From positions 1 to 64,000 of the forward strand of contig NZ_JASLDS010000049.1 of assembly GCF_030151385.1 (NCBI RefSeq): a DNA stretch of 64,000 nucleotides, given 5' to 3'. Below, piece by piece: positions 9,149-17,744 of the stretch. A program made the translations under genes and the position numbers. The stretch comes from Soonwooa sp. GTDB lineage: Bacteria; Bacteroidota; Bacteroidia; Flavobacteriales; Weeksellaceae. The notes under the pieces are model-generated. The model worked only from the letters and a program-made list of their open reading frames with translations, made no database searches and was not told the DNA's origin. The number at the start of each line of letters is the position of its first letter. The stretch's first letter is position 1.

Positions 9149-9520
9149 ATGGGAAAAGTGATTTTAACAATTGGGCTTTTGATTTTGTCGAATACATTTA
9201 TGACTTTGGCGTGGTATGGACACCTCAAATTTAAGGATATGAATTGGTCGCAAAATCTCGGTCTTATCAGCATTATTTTGATAAGTTGGGGCATCGCTTT
9301 TTTCGAATATGTCTTGCAAGTTCCTGCAAACAGAATGGGTTTTAAAGAAAACGGTGGACCATTTAATTTATGGCAACTAAAGGTTATTCAGGAAGTAATC
9401 TCTTTGAGTGTTTTTACAGTGTTTGCGATTTTCGTTTTCAAAAATGAAACGCTTCGACCAAATCATCTTATCGGTTTTGGCTTTCTGATTCTCGCCGTTT
9501 ATTTTATCTTTAAAAAATAA
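9149..9520 (+). CDS. DMT-family (DUF486) small membrane protein
   Basis: A 123-residue protein with four hydrophobic helices and the conserved loop FFEYVLQVPANRMGF followed by FNLWQLKVIQEVISL, features of the DUF486/DMT family of small transporter-like proteins related to the EmrE/EamA fold. The substrate is unknown. The stop codon overlaps the next ATG by one base (TAATG), implying translational coupling with the VanZ-like gene. Confidence 0.88.
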   Translation: MGKVILTIGLLILSNTFMTLAWYGHLKFKDMNWSQNLGLISIILISWGIAFFEYVLQVPANRMGFKENGGPFNLWQLKVIQEVISLSVFTVFAIFVFKNETLRPNHLIGFGFLILAVYFIFKK

Positions 9521-9948
9521 TGCTCAAGTTTTTAAAAACAAGTTTCAGAATTCTCATTATTCCGTACAGTATTTTGTTGCTGTACTTTATGTTTTTGGGC
9601 TTTGGTCGAGAGGTGATGTCAATTAATATTGTAAGGTTAAAACCTCTTGCGTCGACCATTCGCTTTGTCGAAAATACCTTGTTTATTAAAGATATTCTCA
9701 TCAACATTTTTGGGAATTTATTTATGTTTTTACCTTTTGGATTTATGGCTTGGATTTTCCCAAAGTACTATGATTACAGAACTTTGCTTATCGGTTTTGT
9801 TTTTGTGTTGGTCATATTAGAAGCCTTGCAATATTTCACAAGGCTTGGTGTTTTCGACATTGATGATATTCTCCTTAACTCGATTGGGATGAGTCTCGGA
9901 TTTCTGTTAATGAATTTTTTTGAAAGGATTTTTGCTGCTAAGCATTAA
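9520..9948 (+). CDS. VanZ-like family membrane protein
   Basis: A 142-residue protein with four membrane helices and the VanZ-family pattern: NIFGNLFMFLPFGF in the middle and a segment EALQYFTRLGVFDIDDILLN before the last helix. VanZ of Enterococcus gives low-level teicoplanin resistance by an unknown mechanism, but most homologues have no established role, so no resistance function is inferred. Coupled to the DUF486 gene by a one-base overlap; its 3' end overlaps the convergent proC by 11 bases. Confidence 0.88.
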   Translation: MLKFLKTSFRILIIPYSILLLYFMFLGFGREVMSINIVRLKPLASTIRFVENTLFIKDILINIFGNLFMFLPFGFMAWIFPKYYDYRTLLIGFVFVLVILEALQYFTRLGVFDIDDILLNSIGMSLGFLLMNFFERIFAAKH

Positions 9949-10741
9949 GTTCTTTCGAGCGTTTTTCGGCTGCTAAAATTCCTTTTTCGATGGTCGATTT
10001 TAATTCACTTTCATTGAAACTTTTTAGTGCAGCTTCGGTTGTTCCACCTTTGGACGCGACATCTTTTATTAAATCTTCCAAACTTCTGTCCGAATTGTTG
10101 ATTAGGTGATAAGCGCCCAGCATTGTTTGTTTTACAAAAAGTTTCGAAAGATTTTCTTCGATGCCCATTTCGATTCCTGCTTTTATCATCGCATCGATAA
10201 TGTAATAAAAATAAGCAGGTCCACTTCCCGAAAGTGCCGTCACAGCGTCCAATTGCTCCTCGTCTTCCAAATAAACCGAACGGCCAGTGCTGTTAAGCAA
10301 TCGCTCGATATTGATAAGTTGGCTAAAACTGATGCCTTCTGCCGCCGTATAACCTGTGATGCCCATGCCTAAAAGTGTTGGTGAATTTGGCATCGCTCGA
10401 ACGACCAATTTATGATTAAAAGCTTTTTGTATTTTTTCGATTTTGACACCAGCCATTATGGATAAAAGCATTTGGTTTTCTTTTATTTTGAATGGAAGAT
10501 GTTCTACAACATATTGAAAATCTTGCGGTTTTACGGCGATGATTATTAAATCTGCCTCAATGTTATCAACCTTTTCGAAAGTGCTAACCGTCGATTTCGA
10601 GAATTCGGATTGAAGTTTTTCGGCTTTGTTATCGCTTCTAACGATTAATTCTAAATCTGAAGCTTTGATAAGTTCGTACTTTAAAAAAGATTTTGAAAAG
10701 GAGACGCCCATATTGCCTGCTCCTAAAACGCAAATTTTCAT
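9938..10741 (-). CDS. proC: Pyrroline-5-carboxylate reductase
   Basis: A 267-residue cytosolic enzyme catalysing the last step of proline synthesis, NAD(P)H-dependent reduction of 1-pyrroline-5-carboxylate. Visible are the dinucleotide-binding GAGNMG at residues 7-12, RAMPNSPTLLGMG in the middle and the C-terminal signature ALSGSGPAYFYYIIDAM. Length is normal for the family. No glutamate kinase or glutamyl phosphate reductase gene is adjacent. It stands alone on the minus strand and overlaps the convergent VanZ-like gene at its 3' end. Confidence 0.95.
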   Translation of the reverse strand: MKICVLGAGNMGVSFSKSFLKYELIKASDLELIVRSDNKAEKLQSEFSKSTVSTFEKVDNIEADLIIIAVKPQDFQYVVEHLPFKIKENQMLLSIMAGVKIEKIQKAFNHKLVVRAMPNSPTLLGMGITGYTAAEGISFSQLINIERLLNSTGRSVYLEDEEQLDAVTALSGSGPAYFYYIIDAMIKAGIEMGIEENLSKLFVKQTMLGAYHLINNSDRSLEDLIKDVASKGGTTEAALKSFNESELKSTIEKGILAAEKRSKELNA

Positions 10742-10950
10742 GTTTAAATAATGATTTGGATAATGTTGTTTTAATTTTGTTTTAATTTTGTTTAAAAATA
10801 GTGATTTTATTCTTTTGTTTTATTTGAAGTAGAAATATTTTCTTTTCTTTTGTTGTTGTTTGGTGATTTTAATAATTTGTTTGGGGAAAAAGGATGAATT
10901 ATTTTTTTTAAGCACTATATTTATACATTTAGAAAATCAAATCAAATTTT

Positions 10951-11481
10951 ATGAGAATATTAGCGACTTTATTGCTTGTTTTTTGTTTATCATCGTGTAG
11001 CCGAGATGAAGAGTCTAATGCGCAAACGAGAGAGATTATGGGAATTTATAAAATGCTTTCTTTGGTTTCGGATACAGCTTTGGATCTTAATTTAGATGGT
11101 GTTGCGACAACAGATTTTAAAAACGAGTTGGATGTTTTTTATAGTTATTATCGTAATCATCCACTCAAAATAAATGAAAATTCGCTACTTGAAATAATAA
11201 TCCCTTTTGCCTCTTTTTTTCCTGAGTACAATAATTATGATATTGATTATTTATCAAGAGGCGACTTAGCTTATGTGAAGTATTATAAAAAAAATAATAT
11301 GATAGAATATAGGAGAGGGAATAATAGTGAAGAATATCAGTTGCAATATGGTATGCCAATTATTAAAAATATAGAAATGCTACCAGATATGAAGATAAAA
11401 GTAACTGTTTACCAAAGATTTTATCATCATCCCGATGGTTGGTATGATACGATATTGACAGGGATTTATGAGAAAAAATAA
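10951..11481 (+). CDS. Predicted lipoprotein of unknown function
   Basis: A 176-residue protein with a type II signal peptide: MRILATLLLVFCLSSC, with the lipobox LSSC placing the lipidated Cys at residue 16. The mature part is polar, Tyr-rich and probably beta-rich, and ends TGIYEKK. I recognise no domain. It stands alone, preceded by an A/T-rich gap of about 200 bases with no clear feature beyond TATATTTA (a one-mismatch -7 box) near 10917, and is followed by a strong terminator shared with the convergent murB. Confidence 0.78.
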   Translation: MRILATLLLVFCLSSCSRDEESNAQTREIMGIYKMLSLVSDTALDLNLDGVATTDFKNELDVFYSYYRNHPLKINENSLLEIIIPFASFFPEYNNYDIDYLSRGDLAYVKYYKKNNMIEYRRGNNSEEYQLQYGMPIIKNIEMLPDMKIKVTVYQRFYHHPDGWYDTILTGIYEKK

Positions 11482-11492
11482 TTTTACCAAAA

Positions 11493-11526
11493 CAGCCTTT
11501 CAGAAATACTGAAAGGCTGCTTTTTT
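11493..11526 (+). terminator. Strong terminator between the lipoprotein gene and murB
   Basis: A perfect 11-bp stem, CAGCCTTTCAG (11493-11503) with CTGAAAGGCTG (11509-11519), a five-base loop and a run of six T on the plus strand. Its tail reaches the murB stop codon. Confidence 0.85.
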
Positions 11527-12541
11527 AAATAATATTCACTTCGCGCTCTAACTCGATGCCGAATTTTTCTTTAACCGAATTAATAATTTCTGTTGAAAAA
11601 TCGAAAATCTCTTTTCCAGTCGCATTTCCTGTTTTGTTGATAATCACCAAAGACTGAAGATGATGCGTCGCAACATTTCCAATTTGTTTGCCTTTCCAGC
11701 CACATTGTTCGATGAGCCAACCTGCAGGGACTTTTACCCAATCGCCATTTGGATAGCCTTGTATGTTGGGGGATTTATCTTTTAAAACCTCGAATTGACT
11801 TAACGGAATTGTTGGATTTTTGAAGAAGCTTCCCGCGTTTCCAATTTCTTTAGGATTCGGAAGTTTGCTTTCTCTAATCGCAATCACAGCTTTAGAAACC
11901 TCTTGAATGCTAGGATTCTCGATATTCATTTTTTCGAGTTCGCCTTTGATAGCGCCGTATTCCGTTTTAATGTTGTGTTGATGCGTTGTCAAACGAAAGG
12001 TGACATCCAAGATGACGTATTTACCTTTTCCTTCTTGTTTAAAAATAGAATCGCGGTAACCAAATCTGCATTTCTCTAAATCGAAAGTTTCAACTTTTAA
12101 AGTTTCCAGATTTAGAACATCACAAGATTCAAAAACATCTTTTATTTCGGTGCCGTAAGCGCCAATATTCTGCATTGGCGATGTACCAACATTCCCAGGA
12201 ATTAAGGATAAGTTCTCCAGACCACCATAGTTTTTATCCAAACAATACAGCACAAATTGATGCCAATTTTCGCCAGCCTTTGCTGTTACCAAAACATGAT
12301 TTTCGTCCAATTGTTTTTCAGAAATCCCTTTAAAATCTAGCTGAATGGCGCAACCCTCAAAATCTTTTGTCAAAAGAATATTGCTTCCACCACCCAAGAA
12401 CAATAAGTTTTCATTTTGGATTTCTGGATTTTGAAGTACTTCGCGAAGTGCTTCAACAGATTCTACTTTTACAAAATATTTAGATTGTGCGTCAACACCA
12501 AAACTGTTGAAAGCTTTTAGGGAAAGATTTTTCTGAATCAT
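11525..12541 (-). CDS. murB: UDP-N-acetylenolpyruvoylglucosamine reductase
   Basis: A 338-residue FAD enzyme that reduces the enolpyruvyl group made by MurA to give UDP-N-acetylmuramate in cytosolic peptidoglycan synthesis. Visible are the FAD-binding LGGGSNILL near residue 49, the type I loop IPGNVGTSPMQNIGAYG, the Arg-containing CRFGYRDSIFK and the proton-donor serine in NAGSFFKNP. The C-terminal extension typical of type I (E. coli-like) MurB is present. It has its own promoter, far from murA at 23.4-24.7 kb. Confidence 0.95.
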   Translation of the reverse strand: MIQKNLSLKAFNSFGVDAQSKYFVKVESVEALREVLQNPEIQNENLLFLGGGSNILLTKDFEGCAIQLDFKGISEKQLDENHVLVTAKAGENWHQFVLYCLDKNYGGLENLSLIPGNVGTSPMQNIGAYGTEIKDVFESCDVLNLETLKVETFDLEKCRFGYRDSIFKQEGKGKYVILDVTFRLTTHQHNIKTEYGAIKGELEKMNIENPSIQEVSKAVIAIRESKLPNPKEIGNAGSFFKNPTIPLSQFEVLKDKSPNIQGYPNGDWVKVPAGWLIEQCGWKGKQIGNVATHHLQSLVIINKTGNATGKEIFDFSTEIINSVKEKFGIELEREVNII

Positions 12542-12568
12542 TCTTAGAATTTGAAACTGCTAAATTAT

Positions 12569-12576
12569 CAAATTTA
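12569..12576 (-). promoter_or_regulatory. Candidate -7 box for murB
   Basis: TAAATTTG on the minus strand, 27 bases before the murB ATG at 12541. Confidence 0.5.
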
Positions 12577-12602
12577 AAAGAATTTAACTTCATAAAGCAT
12601 CA

Positions 12603-12629
12603 TAAAAAAAGCGGGAAAAATTCCCGCTT
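12603..12629 (-). terminator. Terminator of the aminotransferase gene
   Basis: AAGCGGGAA (12609-12617) pairs with TTCCCGCTT (12621-12629) around a three-base loop. On the minus strand the stem is followed by a run of T, so it closes the transcript of the aminotransferase gene and insulates murB. Confidence 0.85.
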
Positions 12630-12642
12630 CAATATTTTAAAA

Positions 12643-13839
12643 TTATCTTTCGTTATAGACCTTAAGAGCGTCTCGAAGGATTTCTGCACTACGCTTCAAA
12701 TCATCAGATTTTAAAACGTAAGCAATTCTTACTTGGCGTTTTCCTAATTCCGGATTGCTATAGAATCCTCCTGCGGGCGCCACCATAATGGTTTCGCCGT
12801 TGTTAGAATAACTTTCCAAAAGCCATTGTGCAAACACTTCTGTATCATCAACAGGAAGTTCTGCAACGCAATAGAAAGCACCTTTTGGCTTTGGACAAAT
12901 TACACCAGGAATTTCGTTTAGCAAGTCAACAAGAAGATTTCTACGCTTTGTATATTCTTCGCGAACGCCACGGATGTAAGCGTCATCGTTAACGTGCGCC
13001 GCAGTTGCTGCAATTTGACCAATTAATACTGGGCTCAATCTTGCTTGTGCAAACAACATTGCTGCATCGTGAATCTTTTGAGAACGTGTAATCAGACATC
13101 CAATTCTAACACCACACATCGAGTAACGTTTAGATTCGGAGTCGATAATGATACAATTGTCAGCCAATTCTGGGAATGACAACATTGATATCTGTTGCTT
13201 GCCATCATATACGTATTCTCTGTACACTTCGTCAGAGATTACCACGATATCGTGTTTTAATGCAATGTCAGCAAGTTGTTGTAATTCTTCTTTTGTATAA
13301 AGGTAACCTGTTGGATTGCCTGGATTACAAATGATAATCGCTCTGGTTTTGTCCGTGATTTTTTTCTCGAATTCTTCCATTGGAGGCAATGCAAAACCAC
13401 TGTCAATGCTCGATGGGATTGCAACAACATTTACATTGAAAGTGCTGGTAAAGCCATTGTAATTCGCATAGTAAGGTTCTGGGATGATTACTTCGTCGCC
13501 ATCATCGCAAAGTGTTGAGATTGCAAAATTTAATGCTTCGGAACCACCATTGGTAACGATAATGTTATCTGGTGTGATATCTTCAAAACCAAGCGTATTG
13601 TAATAAGTTGTTAAAGCTTTTCTGTAGTCAAGATTTCCCTCAGAAAGTGCGTATTCTAGAACTTTTAAATCTATATTTTTAATAGCATCTAAAGCTGTTT
13701 GTGGTGTTTCAATATCGGGTTGACCAATGTTGAGGTGGTAGACTTTCATTCCTTTTTGTTTGGCTTGCAAAGCAAATGGAACCAATTTTCTAACCGGAGA
13801 AGGCGGCATGTGACGCGCGCGTTGTGATATTTTTGGCAT
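12643..13839 (-). CDS. Class I/II pyridoxal-phosphate aminotransferase (aspartate aminotransferase-like)
   Basis: A 398-residue fold-type I PLP enzyme. NPGNPTGYLYT, SDEVYREYVYDG and the lysine signature SESKRYSMCGVRIG (Lys forms the Schiff base) place it in the AspC/subgroup I-gamma family, which transaminates aspartate or related amino acids. The exact substrate cannot be read. I start at the ATG at 13839 (MPKISQRARHMPPSPVRKL), the usual N-terminus; the longer form from 13896 would begin upstream of a promoter box at 13860-13867. A stand-alone gene closed by a clear terminator. Confidence 0.9.
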   Translation of the reverse strand: MPKISQRARHMPPSPVRKLVPFALQAKQKGMKVYHLNIGQPDIETPQTALDAIKNIDLKVLEYALSEGNLDYRKALTTYYNTLGFEDITPDNIIVTNGGSEALNFAISTLCDDGDEVIIPEPYYANYNGFTSTFNVNVVAIPSSIDSGFALPPMEEFEKKITDKTRAIIICNPGNPTGYLYTKEELQQLADIALKHDIVVISDEVYREYVYDGKQQISMLSFPELADNCIIIDSESKRYSMCGVRIGCLITRSQKIHDAAMLFAQARLSPVLIGQIAATAAHVNDDAYIRGVREEYTKRRNLLVDLLNEIPGVICPKPKGAFYCVAELPVDDTEVFAQWLLESYSNNGETIMVAPAGGFYSNPELGKRQVRIAYVLKSDDLKRSAEILRDALKVYNER

Positions 13840-13859
13840 AATTTCAAAAATTTGTATGG

Positions 13860-13867
13860 CAAAAATA
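13860..13867 (-). promoter_or_regulatory. Candidate -7 box for the aminotransferase gene
   Basis: TATTTTTG on the minus strand, 20 bases upstream of the ATG at 13839. It decides against the longer ORF start at 13896. Confidence 0.55.
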
Positions 13868-13923
13868 AGATTTAATTTTCTAAATTTAGGCTTCATTTAT
13901 ATAATTCTAAATATAAACTACTT

Positions 13924-14379
13924 ATGCAAATAGAAGCGTCGAGTGTTGAAGATTACATTTCTAAAATTCCTGAAGATCGCCAAGAGGTTGTCTTGAAAAT
14001 TGTAGAGACCATTAATGCTAATCTTCCCAAAGGTTTTGAGAATATCCCAAGTTATGGAATGCTCGGCTGGGCGATTCCTCTCAAAGATTATCCTGCAGGT
14101 TATCATTGTGCGCCAGGAACACCGTTGCCGTTTATTAATTTGGCGTCGCAAAAGAATTTTGTAGCGTTATATCACATGGGACTTTATGCGAAACCAGAAT
14201 TGCTAAAGTGGTTTACAGAAGAATATCCAAAGCATTCTAAAAGAAAATTGGACATGGGTAAATCTTGTATTCGATTCAAAAAAATGGATGATATTCCATT
14301 GGAATTAATTGGAGAATTGTGTACGAAAATGACACCGCAAGATTGGATTAGTTTTTACGAAACCAATTATAAACGATAA
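13924..14379 (+). CDS. DUF1801-family protein
   Basis: A 151-residue soluble protein of the DUF1801 (YdhG-like) fold. It begins with the family pattern of a helical region (VEDYISKIPEDRQEVVLKIVE) followed by PSYGMLGWAIPLKDY and FINLASQKNFVALYHMG, and ends with a conserved CIRFKKMDDIPLELIGEL. Biochemical function is unknown for this branch. The gene is divergent from the aminotransferase and convergent with the exporter gene. Confidence 0.85.
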   Translation: MQIEASSVEDYISKIPEDRQEVVLKIVETINANLPKGFENIPSYGMLGWAIPLKDYPAGYHCAPGTPLPFINLASQKNFVALYHMGLYAKPELLKWFTEEYPKHSKRKLDMGKSCIRFKKMDDIPLELIGELCTKMTPQDWISFYETNYKR

Positions 14380-14447
14380 AAAAAACTCAGTTAAACTTAG
14401 AGCCTATTTAAAAATGTTGGAAACAAAACTTTAAGCAGGCTCTGAGT
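14377..14447 (-). terminator. Likely terminator of the ThrE-type exporter gene
   Basis: On the minus strand ACTCAG (14447-14442) pairs with CTGAGT (14390-14385), and inside it AGCCT pairs with AGGCT with an unpaired stretch on the 3' side; eight T residues follow. The loop is long, so efficiency is uncertain. Confidence 0.45.
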
Positions 14448-14462
14448 GATTTCTAGTTTATT

Positions 14463-15731
14463 CTAAGATTGTACAAAGGATGACTGAATTCGGTTGTATC
14501 TTGTTTTAATATAGGAAGCCAACAAAAATCCAAACGTCACGCCAATGCCTAGACAGATACAAGTTAAAGCAGCTTGTATAAAGTATTTGGTTCCATCCTC
14601 ATTGAAGAGTTGTAACGCAACGCCATTATAAACCACTAAACCTGGTAGTAGAGCACCTGCAATTCCCATTAAAGCCAATACAGGAGCAGGGTATACTACT
14701 CTTCGCGCTAGTAATTCTGAGAAAAAACCTAAAATAATTGCCGTTATTGAAGCTGCCCAAAGTGAAGGCATTTCAAAAAAATGAAGTAATATTTGATTAA
14801 TACTTGCGGTGACAAGACCTATAATCGCAGCAGGAATAATGAGGCTTTTTCCTCCAGAATTGGCCATCGCATTGGCGGTTGCACCAATCACCGAAAAAAG
14901 AATGCCTAAAGGAATTGACAACGTGGGCAGAATTATTTTTTGATCCTGCGGAAGTTGCAATACGGAAGTCATCGATAATGCCATAACTGCGCCCATTAAA
15001 ATTCCGGAACTAATAAGGACAATCAAAGATGTGTGGGTAATTCCGGCAACATATTGTTGATTGGTAATATCCAAGACCGCAGAAATTATTAATGATTGTG
15101 GAACCAAAAGCATCCAACTTACTGCCAAAGCTACAATGGCTCCTGTGAGGGAAATTAATCCTAAATAATGAGCGCCAAATGCGATTGCGCCTCCTACAAT
15201 ACATTGTAACGCGACAGAAAATAAGTTTGGAATATTGAAACGCGATAGCAGTCGCCCAGAAATTGAAACAAGGAAATGTAGAAGTCCCGCAATTAATGCG
15301 GTTACAAATAGTCCGCCAACTTGTAATGCCACACAAAAGCCTAGAACAGAAAGTCCACCAGTAACCCACCACCAAGGTTTTGAAATATTTTTGCACTGCT
15401 CAATGGCTTCAATGCCTTTTTCGACGGTGAAATCCCCCGAAGATATTTTGCTCGCGACAATTTCTAGTTGCTTCATCTTATCACAGTCGAAAGCGTCAAC
15501 AGATTTTGCAATCCCATTTCGTATGAAAACTTCATTGTCGGGATCAATGTATTGAATAGAAACAATTTTGCCAGTTGCATTTATTAAGACATTTTTTAAA
15601 CCGATTCCTTTTGCTGAGGCTTTTACGATTCTAACGGTTCCGCTTATCGAGCGTCCAGATTCGATCATTGATGTTGCCAAAATAACCAACAATCCTAGTC
15701 TTTTTTGGACTTCATTTTTGTCAAGGATCAT
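14463..15731 (-). CDS. Threonine/serine exporter (ThrE) family protein
   Basis: A 422-residue inner-membrane protein with the ThrE layout: an N-terminal soluble domain of about 130 residues (including SGRSISGTVRIVKASAKGIGL) followed by about ten membrane helices rich in Gly, Ala and Ile. In Corynebacterium, ThrE exports threonine and serine using the proton gradient; specificity here is unproven. Both the ThrE domain and the smaller ThrE_2-like domain appear fused in one chain. It is a single gene divergent from the C92-type lipoprotein gene. Confidence 0.85.
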   Translation of the reverse strand: MILDKNEVQKRLGLLVILATSMIESGRSISGTVRIVKASAKGIGLKNVLINATGKIVSIQYIDPDNEVFIRNGIAKSVDAFDCDKMKQLEIVASKISSGDFTVEKGIEAIEQCKNISKPWWWVTGGLSVLGFCVALQVGGLFVTALIAGLLHFLVSISGRLLSRFNIPNLFSVALQCIVGGAIAFGAHYLGLISLTGAIVALAVSWMLLVPQSLIISAVLDITNQQYVAGITHTSLIVLISSGILMGAVMALSMTSVLQLPQDQKIILPTLSIPLGILFSVIGATANAMANSGGKSLIIPAAIIGLVTASINQILLHFFEMPSLWAASITAIILGFFSELLARRVVYPAPVLALMGIAGALLPGLVVYNGVALQLFNEDGTKYFIQAALTCICLGIGVTFGFLLASYIKTRYNRIQSSFVQS

Positions 15732-15914
15732 ATTTAGAAATTATATTTGTGTTTTTAAAGTTTGGAAAATCTGACTGTTCAAAAATCTATTTTTTACTAA
15801 TAATATTCAAGGTTTTGCTAGAACAATCTCTTTGCAATTTACAAAAGATAAATCTGCTTTTATGTCTTTTCTAAAGGAAAAAAAATGACTTTCAAAAGTT
15901 TTGAAATGCTTTCG

Positions 15915-15922
15915 TAAATTTG
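15915..15922 (+). promoter_or_regulatory. Candidate -7 box for the C92-type lipoprotein gene
   Basis: TAAATTTG, 20 bases before the ATG at 15943. An in-frame TTG at 15901 lies upstream of this box and is therefore not the start. Confidence 0.55.
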
Positions 15923-15942
15923 CAACCGAAAAAAGAAGCCTT

Positions 15943-16575
15943 ATGAAACTGAAATTATTCTTCCTTGTATTTTGTTGGATGTTGGTTGGTTGCGCTTCTC
16001 ACAAAAAATATAATGGTGTGGAAAATGGTGATTTATTATTTGTAACCGCAAAGCAGGAAGGTCTTTCTGGCGCGATTAACAATGTTACGCAAAGGGAAGA
16101 GTTAGCCAATTTTGATCATATTGGTTTGGTCGAAAAATCAGGCAAAGATTATTTTGTTTTGCATGCCGCACCTCGTGGTGGATCTCAGCGACAAGCCATG
16201 TCGGATTTTGTAAAAGAACAAAAACAAAATGGTCAGCATATTGTCGTTTATCGTTTAAAAAATCCATTTCAGAATAGCATTCCGTATGCCATAAAACAAG
16301 CAAATGCTTTGGTCGGGAAACCTTATAATTTTGATTATATCCTAAATGAGAATTCTTATTATTGCTCTGATTTTATTGAGCGTGCCTTTAGAAAAGATCA
16401 AATTTTTAAGTTAGAGCCTATGACTTTTGTCGATCCGAAAACTGGTCAAACGAATGTTTTTTGGAAAGAATTTTATCAAAAGAAAAATCTCGAAGTTCCA
16501 GAAGGTAAATTGGGCTGTAATCCTAATGGATTGGCGGGATCAGAAAAACTAGAACGCGTTAAAACTTTAGATTAA
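15943..16575 (+). CDS. YiiX/YaeF-like lipoprotein, C92 cysteine-peptidase fold
   Basis: A 210-residue predicted lipoprotein. The signal peptide MKLKLFFLVFCWMLVGC ends in a lipobox-like LVGC. The mature part matches the permuted NlpC/P60 (peptidase C92, YiiX) pattern: GDLLFVTAKQEGLSGAI, a His in FDHIGLV, a second conserved His in FVLHAAPRGG, and the late catalytic-type Cys in NSYYCSDFIERAF. Family members are thought to be thiol hydrolases of cell-wall or lipid substrates; activity here is inferred from the retained His and Cys. Its stop codon overlaps that of the convergent gene. Confidence 0.85.
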   Translation: MKLKLFFLVFCWMLVGCASHKKYNGVENGDLLFVTAKQEGLSGAINNVTQREELANFDHIGLVEKSGKDYFVLHAAPRGGSQRQAMSDFVKEQKQNGQHIVVYRLKNPFQNSIPYAIKQANALVGKPYNFDYILNENSYYCSDFIERAFRKDQIFKLEPMTFVDPKTGQTNVFWKEFYQKKNLEVPEGKLGCNPNGLAGSEKLERVKTLD

Positions 16576-17087
16576 ATTTTCACCTTTTCGGTGACGCTTT
16601 TTCCCGTTTCAAAATCTTTACCAATTAGCAAAATATATTCGGCACTAGGTTTGAGTGCAAAACTTTTTAATTGAATAAACATTTTTTCAAGATAAATCTT
16701 GTTGCCATTAACCGTTAAGAAAACTGCGGGTTTTTGTTGGTTGTTAAAACCTAGGTAGAGCTTCAGGCTTTTTTGTCCTTTTAAAGAAAATTCAAAATAG
16801 TTGCTATCGATTTTTTTGAAATCATAACCGTAAGCCATCGATTTCTGAACCATAGTCAAAGGTTTTATTTCAGCATTTTCATCGTATAAAACTCGGTAAA
16901 TGTTGATGGGATTTTTCTCCGAAATATTTGTGCCATCCATAACAGCGTCATATACAAAAGTGTTATGATTATCACTGTGTTGTATGTAGAATAGATGGTT
17001 TTGGTTTTTGTCAGGTGTCGGATAATTGGTCTGCGCTTTACAGATTTTGAAACTGATAAAGCATACAAAAAACAATAATAGTTTCAT
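16572..17087 (-). CDS. Secreted DUF4833-like hypothetical protein
   Basis: A 171-residue protein with a signal peptide (MKLLLFFVCFISFKICKAQ, cleavage likely after KAQ). The mature part begins TNYPTPDKNQNHLFYIQHS, contains DGTNISEKNPINIYRVLYDENAEIKPL split over a short stretch near residue 55, and ends KSVTEKVKI. The pattern of an N-terminal FYIQHS and PINIYR reminds me of the DUF4833 family, but the assignment is tentative and no activity is known. It overlaps the convergent C92-type gene by four bases and has its own promoter. Confidence 0.7.
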   Translation of the reverse strand: MKLLLFFVCFISFKICKAQTNYPTPDKNQNHLFYIQHSDNHNTFVYDAVMDGTNISEKNPINIYRVLYDENAEIKPLTMVQKSMAYGYDFKKIDSNYFEFSLKGQKSLKLYLGFNNQQKPAVFLTVNGNKIYLEKMFIQLKSFALKPSAEYILLIGKDFETGKSVTEKVKI

Positions 17088-17107
17088 TTTGATTAAAAGC
17101 TTTAATT

Positions 17108-17115
17108 CAAAAATA
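17108..17115 (-). promoter_or_regulatory. Candidate -7 box for the secreted hypothetical gene
   Basis: TATTTTTG on the minus strand, 20 bases before the ATG at 17087. The lemA box on the other strand is only 23 bases away. Confidence 0.5.
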
Positions 17116-17138
17116 ATAATTTAAAATTAAATTAGAAT

Positions 17139-17146
17139 TAGCTTTG
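17139..17146 (+). promoter_or_regulatory. Candidate -7 box for the lemA/DUF2207 operon
   Basis: TAGCTTTG, 41 bases before the lemA ATG at 17188. A GTG at 17146 that would extend the ORF is the last base of this box. Confidence 0.5.
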
Positions 17147-17187
17147 TGTTTTACAGAAAATGTTTAATTTTAATCAAAACCTTATTT

Positions 17188-17742
17188 ATGATTCCATTAT
17201 TGATAATTTTAGCGATCGCGCTTTTTGTAGTTCTTTATTTTGTTTCAGCCTATAACAAGTTGGTTAGACTTCGTAATCTAGTCCAAGAAGGCTGGAGTAG
17301 TATTGATGTTATGTTGAAGAAACGCCACGATCTAATCCCCAATTTAGTAGAGACTGTTAAAGGTTATGCGACGCATGAACGTTCTACTTTGGATAGTGTG
17401 ATCCAAGCTAGAGCTAATGCGGTAAGTGCTAACAATGTCCAAGATAAAGAATCGGCCGAGAAAAACTTGAGCCAAGCGATGGTTAATTTGATGGCAGTTG
17501 CAGAGCAATATCCAGACTTGAAGGCGAATGCTAACTTCCAACAATTGCAAGGCGAACTTTCTAACATCGAAGGCGATATCGAAAAAGCAAGACGTTATTA
17601 TAACGGAACGGTTCGCGAAAATAATACTGCTGTAGAATCTTTCCCTAGCAATATTGTTGCAAATATGTATAAGTTTGAAAAAGCACCTTTCTTTGAGCTT
17701 CAAAATGCTGCTGAGCGCGAGGTTCCAACTGTAAAATTCTAG
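17188..17742 (+). CDS. lemA: LemA family protein
   Basis: A 184-residue membrane-anchored protein. One N-terminal helix (MIPLLIILAIALFVVLYFV) is followed by the LemA helical bundle, with the hallmark segments YNKLVRLRNLVQEGWSSIDV, LKKRHDLIPNLVETVKGYA and YPDLKANANFQQLQGELSNI. LemA proteins are of uncertain function and are often encoded next to TPM-domain or DUF2207 membrane proteins, as here. Only two bases separate its stop from the first DUF2207 gene, so the three genes probably form one operon. Confidence 0.92.
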   Translation: MIPLLIILAIALFVVLYFVSAYNKLVRLRNLVQEGWSSIDVMLKKRHDLIPNLVETVKGYATHERSTLDSVIQARANAVSANNVQDKESAEKNLSQAMVNLMAVAEQYPDLKANANFQQLQGELSNIEGDIEKARRYYNGTVRENNTAVESFPSNIVANMYKFEKAPFFELQNAAEREVPTVKF

Positions 17743-17744
17743 CA

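Noticed and set aside
10742..10950. Possible tRNA or small gene in the gap before the lipoprotein gene
   Set aside because: A/T-rich throughout, no cloverleaf, no T-loop GTTCRA motif and no open frame of note.
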